Part shown: one piece after another, positions 1-8,320 of the stretch
Position numbering within the stretch: position 1 is the first letter of the stretch
How the letters are laid out: the number at the start of each line of letters is the position of its first letter
Source of the DNA: DASRDZ01 sp035652335
GTDB lineage: Bacteria; Chloroflexota; Dormibacteria; Aeolococcales; Aeolococcaceae
DNA: 64,000 nucleotides
Assembly: GCA_035652335.1 (NCBI GenBank)
Contig: DASRDZ010000039.1
Location: forward strand, 18,732-82,731
Direction of reading: 5' to 3'
Notes under the pieces: generated by a model
The model's database searches: none
Told to the model about the DNA's origin: nothing
What the model saw: the letters and a program-made list of their open reading frames with translations, nothing else
Made by a program: the position numbers and the translations under genes

Positions 1-92
1 CGAGCGACGCGCTCTTCCACGCGCTCGTCGACAGCGAGCAGCACCGCACTCCCGTGAGCGTTCCCATCCCGAACGAGGCCGGACAGTCATGA
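1..92 (+). CDS. C-terminal end of an unidentified protein (partial)
   Basis: An open frame enters from the left edge (first full codon at base 3) and stops with TGA at 90-92. About 29 residues are visible, ending in PIPNEAGQS. The stop overlaps the ATG of the next gene in an ATGA arrangement, so the two are probably translationally coupled. The tail, with its HALVDSEQHRTPVSVP segment, resembles the end of Gfo/Idh/MocA-type sugar oxidoreductases, but it is too short for a firm assignment. Confidence 0.55.
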   Translation, partial: SDALFHALVDSEQHRTPVSVPIPNEAGQS

Positions 93-1204
93 CCAAGCCA
101 GCCCGTCTCCGCCGCCGCCGCGCGCACCTCCCCCTGCGCGCCGCCTTCGCGCTGGCCGCGGCGCTGACCGCCTGCGGGCCCAGCGTCCCCCTCGACGCCG
201 GCGTGCAGCAGCAGCCGGTGGCCATCGGCTTCGGCGTGCAGGGACGGCCCTCGCCGTCCGTCGCGGCAGCGCAGCCGATCCCCTATCTCGTCAACATCAC
301 GCCCAACTTCCCCGCGCCCCTGGTGGTGCCGCCGCTGCCTCTGCCGGGGCTGGTCATCCCGCCGCAGGTGCCGCCGCCGCCGTGCCCCAGCGCGCCGCTC
401 ACCGCCTTCCCCGCCATCCCCGCCGACATCACCCCCGGCCAGCCGCCGGTGGGCGCGACCTACCAGTTCCGCTACAGCGGCACCGAGGTCTTCAACCCGA
501 ACACCCCGCAGGCCAAGAGCGTGCAGCTGCCGGCCACCGGCACCCGCACCGTCACCAACGTGAGCCCGGTGCAATCGGACGGCAGCTGGACCTTCGACGT
601 GGTCGAGACCTACAACGGCAGCCGGGTCACCACCACCTACCACGTCGTGCCCAACGGCACGTCGGCGCCCCAGGCCCCCCAGCCGCCGCAGCAGACGCTG
701 ATCGCGTCTCCCTCGCCGTCGCCGCCACCGCCGCAGAACGGCAACCTGCAGAGCGGCCTGTTCCTGCAGAGCATGACCGACGCCAGGCCGGACGGCAGCA
801 GCGACGTCTTCCATCCCACCCCCGAGGTGCTGCTCATGCCCTTCCCGGCGCAGCAGGCCCTCGTCTACCAGGGCGGCGGCGTCGACGGCAGCAACCGCGA
901 GGCGATGGAGGAGGACCCGCAGGGCGGCGTGATCCACGACCGCGCCCGCGTCGACGCCTGCGGAACGGTGCTGGACAGCTGGCAGGCGGAGATCCAGGGG
1001 CAGATGGGCGACGCGCGCACACCGGCGTCGCCGGCGTCGAAGACCTTCGACCTCACCATCGACGTGGGGACGCAGTTCGGCGGCCTCCTGCTCGGTGAGC
1101 ACCTCGTCGAAAAGGGCACCGACGACGACTCCGGCCAGCCCTTCACCTACGACCTGACGGCGACCATCGACAGCGCCCCCAAGCAGTCGCAGGTGGCGCA
1201 GTGA
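89..1204 (+). CDS. Proline-rich lipoprotein of unknown function
   Basis: This 371-residue protein starts with an Arg-rich n-region, a hydrophobic stretch and a lipobox LTAC with the lipidated Cys at residue 29, so it should be anchored on the outer face of the membrane. Pro-rich linkers lie around residues 72-115 and 205-230. Between and after them are beta-type segments such as TYQFRYSGTEVF and WTFDVVETYNG. No enzyme motif was recognised. It overlaps the preceding stop by 4 bases and the next gene by 4 bases (GTGA), placing it in a tight run with another lipoprotein, a glycosidase and a binding-protein-like gene. A surface role in that module is an inference. Confidence 0.8.
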   Translation: MTKPARLRRRRAHLPLRAAFALAAALTACGPSVPLDAGVQQQPVAIGFGVQGRPSPSVAAAQPIPYLVNITPNFPAPLVVPPLPLPGLVIPPQVPPPPCPSAPLTAFPAIPADITPGQPPVGATYQFRYSGTEVFNPNTPQAKSVQLPATGTRTVTNVSPVQSDGSWTFDVVETYNGSRVTTTYHVVPNGTSAPQAPQPPQQTLIASPSPSPPPPQNGNLQSGLFLQSMTDARPDGSSDVFHPTPEVLLMPFPAQQALVYQGGGVDGSNREAMEEDPQGGVIHDRARVDACGTVLDSWQAEIQGQMGDARTPASPASKTFDLTIDVGTQFGGLLLGEHLVEKGTDDDSGQPFTYDLTATIDSAPKQSQVAQ

Positions 1205-1587
1205 ACCGCCTCGCCACCCTGCTGCTGCCGCTGGCCGCGCTGCTGCTCGCGGCCTGCGGCGACTCGCGCCTCGACGCCACCCTGATCGACTACGAGAACC
1301 AGGGCGACGGCCAGGTCCCCTACTTCGAGCCGCCGGCAGGCTGGTCGCTGGCGTACACGTGGGATTGCAGCACCGAGCGGTCGCAGAACCCCACCGTGTC
1401 GACGCAGTTCGCCTTCGTCGTCTTCAACGCCGACGACACCTCGCTGGCGTCGGAGCATCCCACCCTGCAGCGCGAGGGCCTCAAGGGCTCCGGGACGCTG
1501 CACTACGCCCGAGGCGGCGCCTACTACATCCGCGTGACCTCGCCCTGCGACTGGCGGATCAAGACGATCAAGGAGGTGCATCCGTGA
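1201..1587 (+). CDS. Small lipoprotein of unknown function
   Basis: This 128-residue protein starts at a GTG that overlaps the previous stop. The signal sequence ends in the lipobox LAAC with Cys19. The mature part has an aromatic segment (WSLAYTWDC), a second Cys near the end (SPCDWRIK) that could pair with the first, and YYIRVTSPC, which reads like the last strands of a small beta sandwich. No family was recognised. The stop overlaps the GTG of the glycosidase gene by 4 bases, so co-translation is likely. It may be an accessory surface protein for the neighbouring glycosidase, but that rests on context only. Confidence 0.75.
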   Translation: MNRLATLLLPLAALLLAACGDSRLDATLIDYENQGDGQVPYFEPPAGWSLAYTWDCSTERSQNPTVSTQFAFVVFNADDTSLASEHPTLQREGLKGSGTLHYARGGAYYIRVTSPCDWRIKTIKEVHP

Positions 1588-3161
1588 CCGCGCAGCGCCG
1601 CCTCTGCGCCGCCCTCGCCGTGACCGTGTGCGCAGCCGCCCTGGCGACGGCCCGGCCGGCCGCACCGGCGGACGCGCAGCCGGCTCCCCCGCCGCCGGGC
1701 TGGCAGGACTCGCCCTACATGCCCGACGAGGCCGCCGCCGTGGCCGGCAAGGAGTACGGCAACAGCAGCAACTACACCACCTTCTTCCAGCACTGCGCGC
1801 AGCTCGGCCTGAGCTGGGCCTACGTCTTCGTCACCTGGAGCGACCTGGAGACGCAGTCGGGGTCGATCGACCTCTCCGCGCTGGACGGCATGATCGAGAC
1901 GGCGCACGCCAACGGCGTCCACCTGATGATGCAGGTGCAGACGATGGGCGACTGGGACCTGCCCGGCCCGGCGCAGACCGCGGCCAAGGGACTGCGCCGC
2001 ACCAACAGCTCCAACGGTCCCTTCGTCACCGCCTGGCCGTACGCCGCGCCGGGGATGAACATCGACGCCTCCATCCCCTTCTGGAAGACGCTGGTGAGTC
2101 GCTACGCGCCCAGCGGCACGCTGGCCAGGGAGCAGGGCTGGAGCGACGGCTACGGCGTCTCCTACTACGAGGTGGAGAACGAGCCGGACTTCTTCCCCTG
2201 GGTCGACGGCAACTGGGAGTACTTCAGCAAGGACTACGCGCTCTACCTCTCCCACCTCAAGCCGGCGCTCACCGCCATCGACCCCAGCGTGCGCCTGGTG
2301 GCGCCTGCGATCAGCAGCGGCCCGGACAGCAACCCGAGCAACGACCAGGGGATCTACTTCCTCGACAGCCTGCTGAGCACGTCGCCCTCGACGCTGCTCT
2401 TCGGCTCCGACCAGTACGACGCCACGGTGGCGGCCGGCGCGCCCATCCTCGGCGGCGGTCCGTACATCGACGTCTACTCCTTCCACCAGGACCTGGCCAA
2501 CCCGACCACCACCTACCCGCACGACCGCGCTCTCGCCGTGCGCTCCGAGGTGCAGACGTACAGCACCCAGGCAACCTACCCCAGCAACGCGTCGGCGCCG
2601 ATCTGGTCCTCGGAGGGCAGCGCCAACGAGTACAGCGGCAGCACGTCGACGAGCACCCAGTACGCGTGGGCCGAGGAGCAGCTCGCCCTCGACGACTTCG
2701 CCGCCGGCGTGCAGCGGATGAACTGGGACCTGGGCACCGACGGGCAGAACAGCGGCGTCGACCTGCGCACCGAGGCGATCGGCAAGGCGACCATGGCGAT
2801 GGACACGTACTTCCCCACCGCTCAGGGCGTCACCGACATCTCGGCGTCGCTGACCGCGTCGGCAGGGCAGACCATGGCGGCGTACTCCTGGACCAACCCG
2901 CAGACCAACCTGCGCTCGGTGGCGCTGTGGGCGCAGGACTTCGCCCAGGGGTCGGGGAGCAGCGCGCCGGCCTTCACCGTCGACGTGCCGGTGAGCACGC
3001 CGTACGCCACCGTCGTCGGGTCGGACTGGTCGACCGTCACCGTCGCCGCCACCAACGGCAGCGTGCCGGTGCAGGTGTCGCGCGGCGATCCCTCGCCGGT
3101 GGTGATGGTGATCGAGCAGAAGGCGGCGCCGCATCTCCACGTGCGGACCCAGGCGTCATGA
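1584..3161 (+). CDS. Secreted (beta/alpha)8-barrel glycoside hydrolase
   Basis: The start is taken as GTG at 1584 (525 residues), overlapping the previous stop by 4 bases. The frame is open further upstream, but that part is a shadow of the lipoprotein gene. The N-terminus is a Sec signal peptide with no lipobox. The barrel contains YEVENEPDF, where Glu200 fits the acid/base of clan GH-A enzymes (the NEP motif after strand 4), and WSSEGSANEY, where Glu344 is a candidate nucleophile. A Ser/Thr-rich beta domain follows from about residue 410. The layout resembles GH39/GH5-like families, but the exact family and substrate are not clear. The stop overlaps the ATG of the next gene. Confidence 0.75.
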   Translation: MTAQRRLCAALAVTVCAAALATARPAAPADAQPAPPPPGWQDSPYMPDEAAAVAGKEYGNSSNYTTFFQHCAQLGLSWAYVFVTWSDLETQSGSIDLSALDGMIETAHANGVHLMMQVQTMGDWDLPGPAQTAAKGLRRTNSSNGPFVTAWPYAAPGMNIDASIPFWKTLVSRYAPSGTLAREQGWSDGYGVSYYEVENEPDFFPWVDGNWEYFSKDYALYLSHLKPALTAIDPSVRLVAPAISSGPDSNPSNDQGIYFLDSLLSTSPSTLLFGSDQYDATVAAGAPILGGGPYIDVYSFHQDLANPTTTYPHDRALAVRSEVQTYSTQATYPSNASAPIWSSEGSANEYSGSTSTSTQYAWAEEQLALDDFAAGVQRMNWDLGTDGQNSGVDLRTEAIGKATMAMDTYFPTAQGVTDISASLTASAGQTMAAYSWTNPQTNLRSVALWAQDFAQGSGSSAPAFTVDVPVSTPYATVVGSDWSTVTVAATNGSVPVQVSRGDPSPVVMVIEQKAAPHLHVRTQAS

Positions 3162-4852
3162 TCGGCGTGCAGGCTGCCAGGCGCCGCGGCCGCGGCCACA
3201 CGCCGGGCATGGTCAACCTCGCCGGCGCGATGATCGTCACGCTGATCGTCGCCGTGCTGGCCCTGCGCGCCAGCCCCAGCACGCCGCCCGAGATCGCCGA
3301 GTTCGCCCCCACCGCGCACCAGCAGATCAAGAACGCGCCGCCCGAGCAGAACTCGACGGTGGGCAAGGGTCCCGGCGTGGGGAACGGCCTGGCCACGCCG
3401 ACGCCGACGCCACCGCCGACGGCGCCGGCCGCCGCGCAGGCGGCACAGCCGACGCCGCCGCCGCAGGTGAACCACTGCGTCGGCACGCCGCCGCGGCAGA
3501 TCGAGGACCCGCAGTCACCGCCGTGCGTGCCATTCTGGAGCGGCACCAACCCGGGCGCGACCTACAAGGGCGTCACCGCGTCGACGATCACGGTTGCGCT
3601 GCCCACCAGCGACGGCAGCCTGCCGCAGTGGGAGCAGGACCTGGCGACGTTCTTCAACGAGCGCTTCGAGTTCTACGGGCGGAAGATCCAGCTCGTCGCC
3701 TTCCAGGACCCCGGCAACCACGCCGACGCACCGCCGGAGAGCTCGTACCAGTCGGAGGCCACCGCGGTCGACCAGCAGATCCACGCCTTCGCCTCGCTGA
3801 ACATGACCGACAGCGGCGGCGGCGAGATCACCTACTACGACGACCTGGCCAGCGAGGGCATCATCAGCGTGGGCAGCGAGAACGTGATGCGCGAGGGCGA
3901 GGGCCATGCCGACGCCCACGCGCCCTACGAGTGGCGCCTCTTCCCCGGGTTCGACGTGGTTGCCGACACCTACGGCAAGTACGTCTGCACCTCGCTGAAG
4001 GGCGGCGTGGCCAGCCACGCGGGAACCGGCATCCAGGGCAAGCCGCGCGTCTTCGGCATGCTGGTCACCAAGTACACCGACAACTTCGCGCCGGACGTCT
4101 CGCCGATCACCGACGAGCTCAACGCCTGCGGCATCACCATCGCCGACACCGAGACGCAGACCTACGACCTCAACCAGTGCGACTCCTGCTTCGCCCAGGA
4201 GAGCCAGCAGGTGATGCTCAACTTCCGCCAGAAGAACGTGACCAGCATCCTGTGCGTCTGCCACGCGGCGCCGATGTGGCTGGGCGACATGCCCGCCGCG
4301 CAGAGCCAGAGCTACTTCCCCGAGTGGGTGATGAGCGGCTACGGCATCTACGACTGGGACCTCAACCAGCAGGCCTTCGGCGGCCCGGTGAAGCAGGAGG
4401 TGGCGGACGAGTTCGGCCTCAGCTGGGCCAACAAGTCCATCCCCACCAACCAGCTGCCGATCATGGCCGCCATCCACGAGGTCGACCCCACCTACAACCT
4501 CAGCGACAGCGACGCCCACCAGGACACCCGCGACTACCTGGGCATGCTGATGCTGGCGTCGGGCATCCAGATGGCGGGCCCCAACCTCACGCCGCAGACC
4601 TTCCAGGCGGGGCTCTTCAAGACGCAGTTCCCCGATCCCGGCGCCGACGGACCTCCGTACTACCAGGCCGAGGTCGGCTTCGGACCCAGCCACTCGTTCT
4701 TCCACAGCTCATCGGCGATCTGGTGGAGCAACAGCGACGCGTCGACGTGGGGCGGCGGCGCGGGCGCCTTCTGCTGGTCGGACCACGGCGTCCGCCAGCC
4801 GCAGCAGGCATGGAAGCTGCCCGACGACGCGCAGAAGGAACCCTGTTACTGA
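3158..4852 (+). CDS. Membrane-anchored periplasmic-binding-protein-like protein
   Basis: This 564-residue protein starts at ATG 3158 inside the glycosidase stop. Residues about 19-40 are a single membrane segment with no lipobox. A long Pro/Ala/Thr linker runs to about residue 110. From about 145 on there is a type 1 periplasmic-binding fold like that of Liv-type substrate-binding proteins (ASTITVALPTSDG, RKIQLVAFQDPGN, and a late LGMLMLASGIQMAG helix). It has many Cys residues, including a CDSCF segment and a CVC motif. No permease or ATPase is adjacent; it sits with lipoproteins and glycosidases. It could be a sensor or a tethered binder rather than a transport component. Confidence 0.7.
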   Translation: MIGVQAARRRGRGHTPGMVNLAGAMIVTLIVAVLALRASPSTPPEIAEFAPTAHQQIKNAPPEQNSTVGKGPGVGNGLATPTPTPPPTAPAAAQAAQPTPPPQVNHCVGTPPRQIEDPQSPPCVPFWSGTNPGATYKGVTASTITVALPTSDGSLPQWEQDLATFFNERFEFYGRKIQLVAFQDPGNHADAPPESSYQSEATAVDQQIHAFASLNMTDSGGGEITYYDDLASEGIISVGSENVMREGEGHADAHAPYEWRLFPGFDVVADTYGKYVCTSLKGGVASHAGTGIQGKPRVFGMLVTKYTDNFAPDVSPITDELNACGITIADTETQTYDLNQCDSCFAQESQQVMLNFRQKNVTSILCVCHAAPMWLGDMPAAQSQSYFPEWVMSGYGIYDWDLNQQAFGGPVKQEVADEFGLSWANKSIPTNQLPIMAAIHEVDPTYNLSDSDAHQDTRDYLGMLMLASGIQMAGPNLTPQTFQAGLFKTQFPDPGADGPPYYQAEVGFGPSHSFFHSSSAIWWSNSDASTWGGGAGAFCWSDHGVRQPQQAWKLPDDAQKEPCY

Positions 4853-4863
4853 AGGGAGCAGGC

Positions 4864-6300
4864 ATGACGGTGATCGACAGTCCGGCGGCGACGAGCGTGG
4901 TGCTCGACCTGCAGCGTCCCCGCGCGCGTTTCCCGCGCATCCACGAGGGGCGCTACGAGGTCGACCCTGTGGGCAGCGGCATCGCCCCGGTGGCGCCGCG
5001 GCTGGTGGAGACGGCGCGGCGTGCGGGCATCCGCTTCCTGCGCATCGGCCTCGGCATCTGGCTGCCGGGACCGACCTTCGAGCCGGGCAAGGCCGTCGCC
5101 GAGCGCGAGTGGTTCCACGGCTCGACGCTGCAGGACGTCGCCGACGACTCGCTGTACGACTGGACCCACCTCGACCGCAACCTCGACATCTGCGTCGCGC
5201 TCGGTGTCGAGGAGGTGCTCTTCAACGTCGACTACATGCCGGCGACGCTGTCCGCCAGGCGCAAGCCGCCCAAGCTGCCGCGCGCCATCCGCCACATCGC
5301 CCAGGGGTACAGCTTCCCCGACGGCGTGCGCTCCTCCCCGCCCAGGGACCCCGAGGTCTTCGCCGCCGCGAGCCTGCGCGCGGTGCGTCACGTCGAGAGC
5401 CGCGGGCTGCGCATCCGCGCGGTGGAGCTGTGGAACGAGCCCGACCTGCCGCTCTTCTACACCGGCAGCTTCGAGGAGTTCTGGCGGATGTACGCGCCCT
5501 TCGCGCGGGTGATGCGCGAGGCGGGGCACAGGGTCGGCGGACCGTCGTGGGCGCACGTGCTGCAGCCCGAGCTGTGGCGCGACGAGTTCATCGCCCGCTG
5601 CGCGCGTGAGCAGGTGCCCCTCGACGTCTACACCTGGCACCGCTACCCGCGCTCGCCGCAGACGGTCATCGACTGCGCGCGCGCCATCCGGGAGCTTCTC
5701 GACCGCAACGGGTTGCAGGCGACCGAGAGCGTCATCGACGAGTGGGGCTACAACCTGCACGAGGGCGAGCCCGGCTTCTGGGGCAGCGCCGCCATGGCGG
5801 CGTTCATGGCCACGGCGCTGGTGGGACTGGTGGACGCCGGCGTCGCCGCGCAGGCGGGCGGCCTGCTCTGCGACCCCGCGCCGCTGCCGCTCGACGGCGA
5901 GCGCATGCTCGGCCTGGCGCGACGCAACGGCGAGCCCAACCCCGTCTTCCACTGCTTCGCCGCCTACGAGGACTTCCAGCAGACACCGATGCGCATCCCC
6001 GTCGACGGCGACCCCGCCGGTGTGCTCGCCGGCACGGACGAGGAGTCGACGCGGCTCGGCGTCATCATCTCCAACGCCGAGGACACGCCGCGACGCGTCG
6101 CCCTCTCGCTGCGCGGCGCCGAGTGCGACGCCGAGCTGCGGTTGCTCACCCAGCAGAGCTTCGACCGGGACGGCGGCTTCGAGCCGGCCGTGGCCCTGCG
6201 CATCGGCGGCGACCCGGTCGAGGTGGAGCTGCCGCCACGCACCATGGCCGTGGTCGGCGGCGCGCTTCTCGGCCCGGATGCCAGGCAGGTTGTCGTATGA
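4864..6300 (+). CDS. GH39-like glycoside hydrolase (cytoplasmic)
   Basis: This 478-residue protein begins at ATG 4864 behind a GGGAG ribosome site. It lacks a signal peptide, unlike the upstream glycosidase. The clan GH-A signatures are clear: VELWNEPDLP with Glu192 as acid/base, and SVIDEWGYN with Glu293 as nucleophile, about 100 residues apart as in GH39 beta-xylosidases and iduronidases. A beta-sandwich tail after about residue 370 (VIISNAEDTPRRVALSL) also fits GH39. It follows the binding-like gene by 11 bases and precedes a GntR regulator by 16. The substrate is unknown; a xyloside or uronide is plausible. Confidence 0.75.
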   Translation: MTVIDSPAATSVVLDLQRPRARFPRIHEGRYEVDPVGSGIAPVAPRLVETARRAGIRFLRIGLGIWLPGPTFEPGKAVAEREWFHGSTLQDVADDSLYDWTHLDRNLDICVALGVEEVLFNVDYMPATLSARRKPPKLPRAIRHIAQGYSFPDGVRSSPPRDPEVFAAASLRAVRHVESRGLRIRAVELWNEPDLPLFYTGSFEEFWRMYAPFARVMREAGHRVGGPSWAHVLQPELWRDEFIARCAREQVPLDVYTWHRYPRSPQTVIDCARAIRELLDRNGLQATESVIDEWGYNLHEGEPGFWGSAAMAAFMATALVGLVDAGVAAQAGGLLCDPAPLPLDGERMLGLARRNGEPNPVFHCFAAYEDFQQTPMRIPVDGDPAGVLAGTDEESTRLGVIISNAEDTPRRVALSLRGAECDAELRLLTQQSFDRDGGFEPAVALRIGGDPVEVELPPRTMAVVGGALLGPDARQVVV

Positions 6301-6316
6301 GCAGAGGTGCTGGGCT

Positions 6317-7123
6317 ATGATCGCCACCGTGATGGCGGAGACCGACGGCCGGCCCGGACAGCAGCTGATCACCAAGACGTCGCTGGCCGCCAAGGTTGCC
6401 GACGCCCTGGTCGCCTACATCCTCCAGGAGGGGATGCACGAGGGCGACCTGCTGCCCTCGACCGCCGACCTCGCCGAGCGCTACGGGGTGAGCCGCACCG
6501 TGGTGCGCGAGGCGATCGCCGACCTGGCCGGCCGCGGGCTGCTGCAGCGGGGCCAGGGCAAGGAGACCGTGGTCCTCAACCCCGGGGCCAGCCAGCTGCA
6601 CGGGCTGCTCGAGTTCCGCGTGCTGCGCGACGGCGTGAGCGCCGAGCAGGTGCTGGAGACGCGCCGCGCCATCGAGGGCATCACCGCGCGCCTCGCCGCC
6701 GAGCGGCGCAGTGACGACGACCTGGCCACCATGCGCGAGGCGCTGTCGCTGATGACCTCCGCGCCCGACGACACCGCCTACCACGACGCCGACGTGCGCT
6801 TCCACCACCAGCTCGCGCTGAGCACGCGCAACCCGCTGATCGCGCTCATCTTCGAGGGCATCGAGAGCCTGGTGCGCGAGCAGCGCATCCGGGCGACGCA
6901 GGGACGGCGGGCGCGCGGCGAGGCCTTCGAGCCGATCCACGAAGCGCATCGCGCCATCTACGACGCCGTGGCCAGGGGCAATCCCGCCAAGGCGGAGCAG
7001 GCGATGCTGGCCCACCTGATGCAGACCGAGGAAGGGCTCGAGGCGCTGCGCTCGATGCGCGGCAAGGGCGGCGGCGCGTCGCGCCGCGGCGGCTCAGCTG
7101 GACAGCGCCGCGTGGCGCGCTGA
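6317..7123 (+). CDS. GntR-family (FadR/FCD) transcriptional regulator
   Basis: The ATG at 6317 gives 268 residues. Residues about 18-80 are the winged helix-turn-helix (LPSTADLAERYGVSRTVVREA, then GLLQRGQGKETVV). Residues about 95-245 are an all-helical FCD effector domain with the expected metal-site residues in DADVRFHHQLA, IHEAHRAIYDA and MLAHLM. FadR-type regulators of this kind usually respond to sugar acids or other carboxylates. It sits between the glycosidase run and a facing sugar-acid dehydratase cluster, so control of one or both is likely. Its 3' end overlaps the facing gene by 30 bases. Confidence 0.88.
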   Translation: MIATVMAETDGRPGQQLITKTSLAAKVADALVAYILQEGMHEGDLLPSTADLAERYGVSRTVVREAIADLAGRGLLQRGQGKETVVLNPGASQLHGLLEFRVLRDGVSAEQVLETRRAIEGITARLAAERRSDDDLATMREALSLMTSAPDDTAYHDADVRFHHQLALSTRNPLIALIFEGIESLVREQRIRATQGRRARGEAFEPIHEAHRAIYDAVARGNPAKAEQAMLAHLMQTEEGLEALRSMRGKGGGASRRGGSAGQRRVAR

Positions 7124-8320
7124 GGAGACGCGCACCGTCGCGTCGTCGCGCGTCCACAGCTCGGGGAGCAGGGACGTGCCCAGACCCTCGCCCTCGGTGG
7201 GCCAGAGGTGTCCGCGCTCGAGTCGTGGCAGCTCGGTGACCAGCAGCGGGTACCAGTCGCTGTAGTAGGCGCGCACCACCTCCTGCAGCATGGCGTTGGG
7301 CTGGCTGACGCCGAAGTGCACGCCCAGCGCCAGGTTGATCGGCCCCGTGCAGTCGTGCGGCGCCACCGGGACGTGGTACGCGTCCGCCATGGTGGCGATC
7401 TTGCGCGCCTCGCTGAGGCCGCCGACCCAGCCGAAGTCGAACATCACGTAGCCGAAGCAGTGCTGCTCCAGCACGCTGCGGAAGCCGTGCTTGCCGGAGA
7501 TCAGCTCGCTGGCGATGGTGGGGATGCGCGTGGCCCGCGCGAAGGCGGCCAGCTCGTCGATGTCGTCGATGCGCAGGGGGTCCTCGAACCACATCGGCTC
7601 GTACTCCTCCACCGCACGGGCGATGCGCTTGGCGGCGGCGAGCATCCAGCGGCTGTGCATCTCCAGGGCGACGTCGATGCGGTCGCCGACCGCGCTGCGG
7701 ATCTTCTCGAAGGGCGCGCAGCCCTTGCGCAGGTCCTCGGCGCTGATCATGGCGCCGTCGCCGGCGACCGCGTACTCGTCGAAGGGCCAGATCTTCATCG
7801 CAGTGAAGCCCTCGTCGAGAAGGCCCTCGGCCAGCTCGCCGGCGCGATGCAGGAAGGCGTCGAGGTCCTCGTACGGGCCGCGACCGCCGAGGTTCGACCA
7901 GGTGCGGTTGTCGAGCGTCCCGGCGATGGGCTTGCGCGCGTAGCCGTAGCCGCCGCAGGTGTTGTACGCGCGCACCGACTCGCGGGTGCGCCCGCCGAGG
8001 AGCTGGTAGAGCGGCTGGCCGCACGCGCGAGCGGCGATGTCCCACAGCGCGTTGTCGAGCGCCGACGCGCCGCGCGTCTCGGCGCCGATGCCGCCGAAGC
8101 GCAGGTAGAAGCCGTAGAGCTCCTTCCAGTGGCGCTCGATGCGCAGCGGGTCGGCGCCGAGCAGGTACGGCGCCGCCGTCTCGTGGATGTACGAGGCCAC
8201 CGCCTCGGGGCCGAAGAAGGTCTCGCCGGTGCCGGTGATCCCCTCGTCGGTGAGCACCTCGACCCAGCAGAGGTTGGGAAACTCGCCCAGGCTCAGGGTG
8301 CGGATCTCGACGATCTTCAC
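7094..8320 (-). CDS. Enolase-superfamily sugar-acid dehydratase (galactonate dehydratase type)
   Basis: This 408-residue protein starts at GTG 8320, overlapping the upstream dehydrogenase by 4 bases. The C-terminal barrel carries Lys176 (AMKIWPFDEYA), Glu220 and His222 (ALEMHSRW), Glu246 (WFEDPLR), Glu272 (ASELISG) and His322 (APHDCTG). The 26-26-50 spacing of ligands and base is that of the mandelate racemase/galactonate dehydratase group. The first metal ligand is Glu where that group usually has Asp. It would dehydrate an aldonic acid to a 2-keto-3-deoxy acid. Neighbouring zinc dehydrogenases suggest an oxidative sugar route. The exact sugar acid cannot be read from the sequence. Confidence 0.85.
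   Translation of the reverse strand: MKIVEIRTLSLGEFPNLCWVEVLTDEGITGTGETFFGPEAVASYIHETAAPYLLGADPLRIERHWKELYGFYLRFGGIGAETRGASALDNALWDIAARACGQPLYQLLGGRTRESVRAYNTCGGYGYARKPIAGTLDNRTWSNLGGRGPYEDLDAFLHRAGELAEGLLDEGFTAMKIWPFDEYAVAGDGAMISAEDLRKGCAPFEKIRSAVGDRIDVALEMHSRWMLAAAKRIARAVEEYEPMWFEDPLRIDDIDELAAFARATRIPTIASELISGKHGFRSVLEQHCFGYVMFDFGWVGGLSEARKIATMADAYHVPVAPHDCTGPINLALGVHFGVSQPNAMLQEVVRAYYSDWYPLLVTELPRLERGHLWPTEGEGLGTSLLPELWTRDDATVRVSSARHAALSS

Noticed and set aside
1524..3140. A 538-codon - strand frame
   Set aside because: It lies opposite the glycosidase gene, is Arg/Val/His-rich with no recognisable domain, and has no ribosome site. The + strand protein has clear catalytic motifs.
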